A DNA stretch of 64,000 bases, taken from Phaseolus vulgaris. Taxonomy: Eukaryota > Streptophyta > Magnoliopsida > Fabales > Fabaceae. Below the pieces are notes generated by a model. The model was given only the letters and a program-made list of their open reading frames with translations. It made no database searches and was not told the origin of the DNA. The DNA is taken from the NCBI RefSeq assembly GCF_000499845.2, contig NC_023758.2, positions 17,002,088-17,066,087 of the forward strand. Reading direction: 5' to 3'. Made by a program: the position numbers and the translations under genes. How positions within the stretch are numbered: the first letter of the stretch is position 1; every line of letters begins with the position of its first letter. Below are positions 57,257 to 64,000 of the stretch, piece by piece.

Positions 57257-58319
57257 TTTTGAAGATAGACTTTGATGTCTCCAAATCTATGAATATTGGT
57301 TGAAGGCTTTTCTATTGCTTGTGTGTGTGGGTTTTGGGTAGTTTGAATTTGTAATCAACTCATAGATTTGATCCAAGGTTGTTTGATTTTAATCCTTTTT
57401 GAAAAAGATGTGTTTTCAAAGAGAAGTTGAAAATCAACCTGTTGAATTGTCGTTTCAATCGGTTTTTTACACTCAGAGGTTTTTGAAAAGGATTTGAAAC
57501 TGTTTCACTTTGGTTGACTTTGCTGTCAATCCAATTCAATTGGTTGTTTCGAAAAATCAGCCGATTGATTTTTGAATTTTCTTAACAAAATTATGTTAAG
57601 TTAGCTCAATCTGTATTAATTGATTTGAAACTGATTTGGCTTTTGCATTAATTGTTTGTAACAACTTATTGGAGTATATATAATATGTTTTACGCTCCTA
57701 GTTGTTATTGATTCACAAGATTGCTTTCAAATCAAGTTTTTCCAAGATTTCTTAAGGCTTTGGATTCTTTCAACGAGTGGAAAAGGATTGCACTGTATTT
57801 TCTTCTTTACAATCTGTAATTGTATCAGGTGCAATAATTTTTTTTCTCTTGACAATTGTAATTATGTAATAACTGTTGGTGTCCAGATTCAGAGGGTGTT
57901 CTGAATTTTGTGTTGTGTTTGGCAAAGGTGGTGTGTGTTCTTGAAGGGTTCAAGATCACCACTTTGGTGGGTGTGTTGTAATCAAGGTGTTGTGATTGCA
58001 TAGAGGAATTCTCATAAGTTTTCTGAGGACTGGATGTAACTCTTGGCTAAGAGTGAACTAGTATAAATTTACTGTGTGAATCCCTCATCTCTTTAAATCT
58101 ATTTTTGCTTGAAGTTTGTAACTGCCACTATAAACAATCGATTGTTTCGCAAAAACAACCGGTTGATTTTCTGCTATTTTTGTGAAAACTGCTTTTAGTT
58201 TCAGTTGAACATTTTTGTGATTAATTGATTCTCTTTGGCCTTCATTGTACCTTCAAAATTTGCGAAAATTTTCTACAAACAATCCACCCTCCTCTTGTTT
58301 AAGGCCTACAATTCTAACA
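57257..58319 (+). repeat. 3' LTR of the deleted SIRE-like element
   Basis: Begins TTTTGAAGATAG (TG altered to TT) and ends ATTCTAACA. Modules are at 57435-57465, 57537-57567 and 58135-58165. Confidence 0.9.
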
Positions 58320-58499
58320 ATTTCAACATTACTTAAGCTATCTCAACACGGAGTAACAAGGATAACAAGAATTCTACTTGACGAATCTAAGTGTGAAAAA
58401 CCATGGAGAATTCTTAAGCAACAAAGAACTAACCTTTTGATGAATTACACCCCATAGTCGTAGCAAGCCAGTGCTCCTTCTCGATATATATAGGTGTAT

Positions 58500-58700
58500 G
58501 TCTCGATCTTACTCGGGTATTTACTACACATTGAGTCAACTTAGTCACAATATTCATCCGCAGAGTGTCTGAACTCGAGTGATCATACTGACGTCGAGCT
58601 AGGTCGCCTTACCAGGCATTTAAACAACCAATCATACACACATGACGCCTACTCGGATAATCTTACCCAGGTAGGTTGTCTTATCGTGTGCGAACAAATA
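58500..58700 (-). repeat. Tat D 3'UTR repeat units
   Basis: Two to three units on the minus strand with GGTAAGGCGACCTAGCTCG and CGAGTAGGCGTCA-like cores, related to the Tat A array at 14890-15430. Confidence 0.75.
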
Positions 58701-58979
58701 AACAAATCTAATGCACCATCTTTTAAGAACAACTTTTCATTGGGTGACCTCGTTAAAAAACCTTCGTGAGGGAAAAAGAGTGTCCCTTTAAACACTACAT
58801 CGTTCAGAAAGAAAGCATTAACAAAATGTCTTAACTGAAATAAAATTTGAGATTCGCTCTATTCCACGTTCAAGGTACAGCACCCCCTCGAGAGTTTCAA
58901 GCTTGTAAGCCCCGTTTCTAAGCACCTCAACTACGCGGAATGGGCAGTCCACTTCAGAGACAACTTATTCTCCAACTGG

Positions 58980-60005
58980 TAGGGGTGAGCCTTTCGCATC
59001 ACCAAGTCGGCAACCAGGAACCGATGAGGCTTCAACTTTGTCTTTTTCCTAGCTTCACCCTTCTCTTCAAAGCCTCGAAGTTAATGCGAGCTTGTTCGCG
59101 CACTTCATCTAGCAGATCCAGGTTCACCTTCCTTCCTTCGTTAGACTCCTCAATAACAAAGTTCTGGAAATGGGGAAAGCTGTCTTGGATATCAACTTGT
59201 ATAATGGCGCCATACCCATATACCAAACTGAAGGGCGTCTCCGTAGTTGTTGATGAGGAGTTGTGATAAACCCACAAAATTCGAGGAACTTCTTCTGACC
59301 AAGTACCTTTGGCCTTCTCCAGTTTGCTCTTCAACCCTTTGAGCAAGACTTTTTTGGCAGACTCAACTTGGTCGTTCGTCTGAGGGTGTTATATTGAAGA
59401 AATTATTTGTTTTGATGTTGAGCTTTGAGCATAGCTTGTACAACTGCTGACTTGCGAACTGGGTTCCATTGTCGGACACCAAGTGTCTAGGGATCCCAAA
59501 GCGACATACAATGTTTTTCCACACAAAATGTTGCACCTTGTGAGCAGTTATTTGTGTGACTGGCTCGGCTTCAATCCACTTCGTGAAGTATTCAATGGCT
59601 ATTATGAGATACTTCATCTGACGAATCGCCAAAGGGAAATGAGCCAAGATGTTTATTCCCCAGGTATAGAAAGGCCATGGGCTATAGATTGACTGCAACT
59701 CCTCGACTGGTGTGTGATGCCAATCAGCATGCTTTTGACACTGCTTGCATCGTTGTGCATGCTTCACGCAATCCTCCTTCATAGTCGACCAATAATACCC
59801 AACTCGGACGACCTTCAACAAGAGAGCTCTTCCTCAGACATTACTTCCACAAATGCCTTCGTGAACCTCCCCCATGATGCAGGTACACTGATCCCCACTT
59901 ACACAAGTGAAGATTGAGTGGGTATAACCATGATGAAGCAGCTTGCCATCTACAAGGGTATACTTTCCCGCATTCCTCTTAACCATCTTAACCTCCGTAG
60001 GGTTA
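58980..60005 (-). pseudogene. Tat D integrase
   Basis: The zinc domain (HEGICG, CKQCQKHADW) is followed by the core, in which the first catalytic Asp is replaced (WGINILAHFP versus WGIDILGPFP in Tat A). The second site is intact (VSDNGTQF). After a frame break near 59360 the C-terminal part reads KAKGTWSEEVPRILWVYHN and NEGRKVNLDLLDEVREQARI. Non-functional. Confidence 0.87.
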
Positions 60006-60009
60006 GAAT

Positions 60010-61747
60010 TGTTGGCCTAAAACAAAAGAGGGGGTGAATTGTTTTCAAACGTTTTTCGCAAACTTTGAAGGTATGGAGAAAGCCTATGAAGAATCAAAAC
60101 TAAAGGATTAAGAATGCACAAATCACAAAACTATTTTTGTTGATTCCCAGAAACCACTGGGTATTCCACTAAGTAATCAACCACAGATTACAAAACACAA
60201 ACATCAAAGAGGTGATCTTAAACCCTTTAAGAACACTCACCCTTTTTGATACACAATCACTACAAGTCAGAACACCCTCTGACTGTAGACACCAGTACCT
60301 TACAAGTTTTACAATTATGAAACGAATACAAGTAAAAACAGAAAATATCACACCTGATACACAAGGATTACAGTAGTTTCCTATTCAACTCTTAAACCAA
60401 AGGAAAGCCTTAAGCAATCTTGAAAATCTTTAATCTTTTTGGTAATCTGATCACTAGTGCAAAAAGAAGAAAAGGATACGCTTTATTTAGTGCGGCTTTT
60501 GCGCTACCCGCTTTCGAAAAAAACGCGGTGGCATTTTTGAAATTATTTTGATTTACGAATGCGGTTATTTGAATAACCGCACTTGTAAATCAAAGCGCTT
60601 GATTTACGAATGCGGTTATTTGAATAACCGCATTCGTAAATCAAAATTCTTTGATTTACGAATGCGGTTTTACCTTTAACCGCATTCGTAAATCCTTTTT
60701 TACCTTAAATTTTGAAGCGCGCCACACACAATTTCAAACTTTATTTCTCGTCTTTGCCTCCGTTTCGCGTTTGCACTCTGAGTTCGTCTCCTTCTACTGC
60801 ATCTGCATTCCATTTGTGCAATGTAAGTTTCTTGAACTCTCTTTTTTCCTCTTCATCTTCACAAATATATGCATAAATGTTTTTCGTTTTTCTTATATAT
60901 GTTTTTTTCCTTGCATTAGTGGTCTCGAAGCACTCTTTCATTGTCTTCGTGGTTTCTTGTGGATTTTTTGGTTTGCTCCGTTGCTGCTTCCCTGCCTGTC
61001 CGTCGTCGCTTCTGCTGCCGCCACCGTTGTTCGCTCTCGTGACTCTTCATCAATCTTGGCTTCACACAAGATTGACGATGTTTTAAAATTTTTAATTTTT
61101 TTTAATGATTCGGCATATACAAGTGCGGTTAAAGCAAATAACCGCACTTGTAAATGGTATTTATAAATGCGGCTCTATATAGCCGCATTTATATTTTTTG
61201 ATTTACAAGTGTGTGTTGATCAAATGCGGTTATAAAGCCGCATTTATAAATTCAAAACAACCGCATTTATTTTATGTTTCTGCACTAGTGGATCTATTTT
61301 CCTTCAGAGATGTAAACACCAGTTATATAGTCTCAAAAATATTCGTTTAAGACTTTTAATCAAGGGCCAAAACAATTTAGAATTATGGAAAAAAGATTTA
61401 CCAAACTTAACAAATTTTGTTAAGATTTATAAAAAAAATCGATTGAAAACTTGATTCAATCGATTGAATTAGCCTTAACTGTGAGATCATCCAATTTCAG
61501 CTTTTTCAAATCTTTTTAAAAAACCACTAATTATAAAACAACCGATTGAAACGATAAACCAACAAGTTATTTTTCACTACTTTGAATAACACTTTTCTTT
61601 TGAAAGAACTTGATTGATCCAATTTTGGATTAAGCTAAGAGTGGATTGAAAAATTCTAATCTACCCAGAACCCATGCCCACAAGCAACAACCCAACCTTC
61701 AAGCAAACTTTATGGATTTGGATACATCAAAGCTTTAAGTTCAATAA
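60010..61747 (-). repeat. 3' LTR of the right-hand SIRE-like element, enlarged by a CACTA insertion
   Basis: Starts TATTGAAC at 61747 (expected TGTTGAAC) and ends GGCCAACA at 60010. Without the 839-bp insertion and its 3-bp duplication the length is about 896 bp. Modules are at 61436-61466 and 61539-61569. Confidence 0.9.
60452..61290. mobile_element. Non-autonomous CACTA (En/Spm) transposon with subterminal hairpins
   Basis: 839 bp bounded by CACTAGTGCA and its complement TGCACTAGTG, with the 3-bp duplication GAT on both sides (60449-60451, 61291-61293). Both are hallmarks of CACTA elements. Subterminal regions carry at least six palindromes built on AATGCGGTT/AACCGCATT (about 60550-60592, 60601-60642, 60652-60693, 61118-61154, 61159-61190, 61218-61247). 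There is no transposase. The interior (about 60705-61075) is less AT-rich, with a GTAAGT donor-like site at 60821 and a Ser/Ala-coding stretch. It could be captured host sequence. Confidence 0.92.
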
Positions 61748-61766
61748 TCTCCCCTATTTGATGAAG
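61748..61766 (-). promoter_or_regulatory. Terminal PPT of the right-hand SIRE-like element
   Basis: The minus strand reads CTTCATCAAATAGGGGAGAT directly before the LTR. A second tract (GAAGACAAATAGGGGGAG) is at 62103-62122. Confidence 0.8.
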
Positions 61767-62179
61767 GCAAATCCCTTATTTGCTCGAGATGTTTTGTTTG
61801 AATTTGTTGATACCTGCAAAACATCTAAAATATACAGTACCAGAGAGTAATCATATCCATATCCCCTTGCACCACCAAACCAGTTTTCACTATGTGATTT
61901 TCACAAGGAAAATCAACAAAATCAATGTGAAAAAACAGTATTAGTAAGATGCACAATCAGAGTTTCTGTAGCAGCTAACCAGCAATTAAACAACTTTAAA
62001 CCAACAACCAAACAACATGGAAACTCAACCAAACCAGAAACCAAACTAGATAATTCTCAAAGCATACAAACAACATTGAAACTAAACCAAACTAGAATAA
62101 TTCTCCCCCTATTTGTCTTCACAAATAGAATAATAGGAGAGATAAAAACAGAATTAAGAAAGAGTTCGAGAATCAATAA
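61767..62179 (-). other. Untranslated region between RNase H and 3' LTR
   Basis: Holds the second PPT-like tract at 62103-62122. No ORF is supported. Confidence 0.5.
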
Positions 62180-64000
62180 TACCCAACACATTTCTTAAGA
62201 GAAAAAACCTATCCTTTGGCAAAGGCTTAGTGAATATGTCTGGCAGTTTCTTTGCTTTTTCAATGAATTTCACATCTCAATCTCCATTACTGACATGATC
62301 CCCTATGAAGTGATGACGAATCTCTATGTGCTTAGTTATGGAGTGTTGAATATGATTTTTGGTAAGATTTATAGCACTTGTATTGTCACACAGCAAATGC
62401 ACCTTGCTAACTTTCAACCTAAAATCTTCTAGTTGTTGTTTAATCCAAAAAGTTTGTGCACAACAACTTCCAACAACAATGTATTCGGCTTCAGCAGTTG
62501 AAAGGACTACACAAGCTTGCTTTTTGCTATGCCAAGATATGAGACTTGAGCCAAGAAGATGACAAGTCCCACCTGTGATTTTTCTATCCAATTTGCATCC
62601 TACAAAATAAGAATCAAAATATCCAACTAAATGCATAGGAGAATGAGAAGGATGCCATAATGCAATTGATGTTGTCCCCTTTAGATACTTCAGCATTCTC
62701 TTGGAAGCTTTAAAATGAGACTCATTTGAACTAGATTGATATTGTGCACAAAGACAAACTGCAAACATGATACTCGACCTACTTACAGTGAGATAAAGCA
62801 AAGATCCAATCCATACCCTGTATTTGGTTTGATCCACTAATGTTCCAGCCAAATCACCATCCATGTAGTAGTTTGTGGACATTGGTGTGGATGCCTCTTT
62901 GCAGTTTTCCATCTCAAATTTCTTGAGAATCTCCTTGCAATACTTGTTTTGGTTAAGGAAGATACCATCCTTTGATTGTTTGACCTGCAAACCCAGGAAG
63001 AAGGATAATTCCCCCATCATGGACATTTCAAACTCCCACTGCATTGTTGTCACAAATTCTTCACAAACACAATCATTAGTGGCACCAAATATGATATCAT
63101 CCACATATATTTGAACTAAGATGATAGATTTTGATTTCTTAATGAAAGGATTCTTATCAATTTTCCCTCTCTCATAGTTATGAGATAAGAGAAAATTGCT
63201 AAGTTTCTCATACCACTGTCTAGGAGATTGTTTGAGCCCATACAAGGCCTTTTTCAGCTTATAAACATGATTGTGATGTAGATGACCCTCAAAGCCGGGT
63301 GGTTGAGAAATATACACCTCCTCATTGATGAACCCATTTTAGAAGGCACTCTTCACATCCATTTGAAATAGCTTGAAGCCACTCATGCAGGCAAAGGCAA
63401 GCAGGAGTCTCATAGCTTCCAATCTAGCCACTGGTGCGAAGTTTTCATCATAATCTATGCCTTCCTCCTAGTTGTAGCCTTTGGCAACCAATCTAGCCTT
63501 ATTCCTTGTTATCACCCCTGTTTCATCAATTTTATTTCTATATATCCATTTGGTTCCAATCACATTCATGCTGTCAAATTGAGGAATCAGAGTCCACACT
63601 TCATTTATGGTGAATTGGTTTAGCTCATCTTGCATGGCAACAATCCAACTTTCATCCTTTAGTGCTTCACCTACAGATTTTGGTTCAATTTGAGACAAAA
63701 ATGCCATATGTTTACGGAAACTAGACACAAAGGTTCTAGTAGAACATCCCTTTTGAATTTGTCCTATGATATTTTCCACTAAGAGATCCCTAAGAATCTT
63801 CCATTCTTTAGGAAGATTACTTTGTTGCAGAATTTCAACCGGTTGATTCGCAGATTCAATCGATTGTTTTTCTGAGCAGGATTCCAGCTTCTTAATGGAG
63901 ATGTTCTGTTCATCATCTTCTGCAAGATTCTTCCTGGATTCTTGTGCTACATGATTAGACTTATAAAAAAAATATGTATAAATTCTTCTATAGTCATAAG
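62180..64000 (-). pseudogene. SIRE-like pol: integrase-RT linker, RT and RNase H
   Basis: From 64000 down: a linker segment (KKLESCSEKQSIESANQPVE), then RT with WTLIPQFDSMNVIGTKWIY, ARLVAKGYN, a stop, DYDENFAPVARLEAMR, DVKSAF, a second stop, then YKLKKALYGLKQSPRQWYEK and the catalytic YVDDIIFGATND. RNase H shows STAEAEYIVVGSC and LLCDNTSAINL, and the reading ends after GDHVSNGD at a stop, with KKLPDIFTKPLP just beyond. At least three stops disable it. The linker residues KQSIESANQPVE are encoded by the 21-bp-phased module at 63836-63866. Confidence 0.92.

Larger units (their letters stand above)
55041..58319 (+). mobile_element. SIRE-like Ty1/copia element, heavily deleted, plus strand
   Basis: A partial LTR (55041-55935) is joined directly to RT coding sequence (55937-56854), followed by two PPT-like tracts and a 3' LTR (57257-58319). 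PBS, gag, protease and integrase are gone. Left flank is LINE B and right flank is Tat D. The bordering five bases (CATGA, ATTTC) do not match, so the locus was rearranged after or during insertion. Confidence 0.85.
58320..60009 (-). mobile_element. Tat-lineage fragment (Tat D): integrase and 3'UTR repeats
   Basis: On the minus strand, integrase sequence (60009-58980) is followed by non-coding sequence and Tat-type 3'UTR repeat units (about 58700-58500). It is cut on the left by the SIRE-like LTR at 58319, which sits in the 3'UTR region, and on the right by the SIRE-like element starting at 60010. Confidence 0.85.
60010..64000 (-). mobile_element. SIRE-like Ty1/copia element, 3' part (extends beyond the window)
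   Basis: On the minus strand: integrase-RT linker and RT/RNase H (64000-62180), UTR with two PPT-like tracts, and the 3' LTR (61747-60010). It inserted in Tat D. The LTR carries a CACTA transposon. No env-like ORF lies between RNase H and LTR. Confidence 0.92.

Noticed and set aside
60651..61166. 171-codon ORF inside the CACTA element as a transposase
   Set aside because: Hydrophobic and low-complexity composition, crosses subterminal hairpins, and lacks transposase motifs. The interior is better described as possible captured sequence.
1..64000. tRNA or rRNA genes and host protein-coding genes
   Set aside because: The tRNA-like match at 12813-12834 is a primer-binding site, not a gene. All long ORFs belong to transposable elements. 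I cannot exclude very small or heavily split host exons in 21452-26152.

Overview
This window is plant nuclear DNA made almost entirely of transposable elements nested inside one another. I see no convincing host protein-coding gene, rRNA or tRNA gene. The organism is a flowering plant, most likely a legume, perhaps of the Phaseolus/Vigna/Glycine group. That call rests on abundant SIRE-like Ty1/copia elements and Tat/Ogre-like, Athila-like and other Ty3/gypsy elements. It is an inference from element families, not a sequence match. The nesting and low gene content suggest pericentromeric heterochromatin.

Layout. (1) 1-21451: one Tat/Ogre-lineage gypsy element (Tat A, + strand, left end outside the window) with gag, protease, RT, RNase H, integrase, 3'UTR tandem repeats, an antisense ORF remnant, PPT and 3' LTR. 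It is split by a 10.4 kb Athila-like element (3643-14022, target duplication CTGAG), by a SIRE-like solo LTR that holds a second inverted solo LTR (15436-17639, duplications TTTGG and GTGTG), and by an inverted solo LTR inside its own 3' LTR (20563-21220). (2) 21452-26152: AT-rich DNA with an array of hairpin units. (3) 26153-26796: Tat-like solo LTR. (4) 27279-30630: LINE A (- strand), cut by the 5' LTR of Tat B. (5) 30631-40358: Tat B, split by a complete non-autonomous SIRE-like element (32792-39250, duplication TTATC) that lacks pol and carries a 400-aa accessory ORF. (6) 40359-47675: a rearranged composite of gypsy elements with a SIRE-like LTR inside it and a three-copy tandem array of LTR sequence at its end. 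(7) 47735-55040: LINE fragments (LINE B) interrupted by a copia LTR and head-to-head gypsy LTRs. (8) 55041-58319: deleted SIRE-like element (+). (9) 58320-60009: Tat D integrase fragment (-). (10) 60010-64000: SIRE-like element (-) whose 3' LTR contains an 839-bp CACTA transposon.

Most notable signals. First, a bipartite near-palindromic DNA module, two CAAYCGRTTG-like half-sites exactly 21 bp apart, occurs at least 23 times. It is confined to SIRE-like elements and lies in LTRs, UTRs and also inside gag and pol coding sequence, in more than one reading frame. Second, the Athila-like element has its terminal LTRs in inverted rather than direct orientation, yet is flanked by a perfect target-site duplication. 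The non-autonomous SIRE-like element with its accessory ORF and the hairpin-rich CACTA element with a gene-like interior also deserve attention.

All element ORFs that I could assess carry disabling lesions except the accessory ORF. All annotation is from reading the sequence; family names come from recognisable protein motifs and structural hallmarks.
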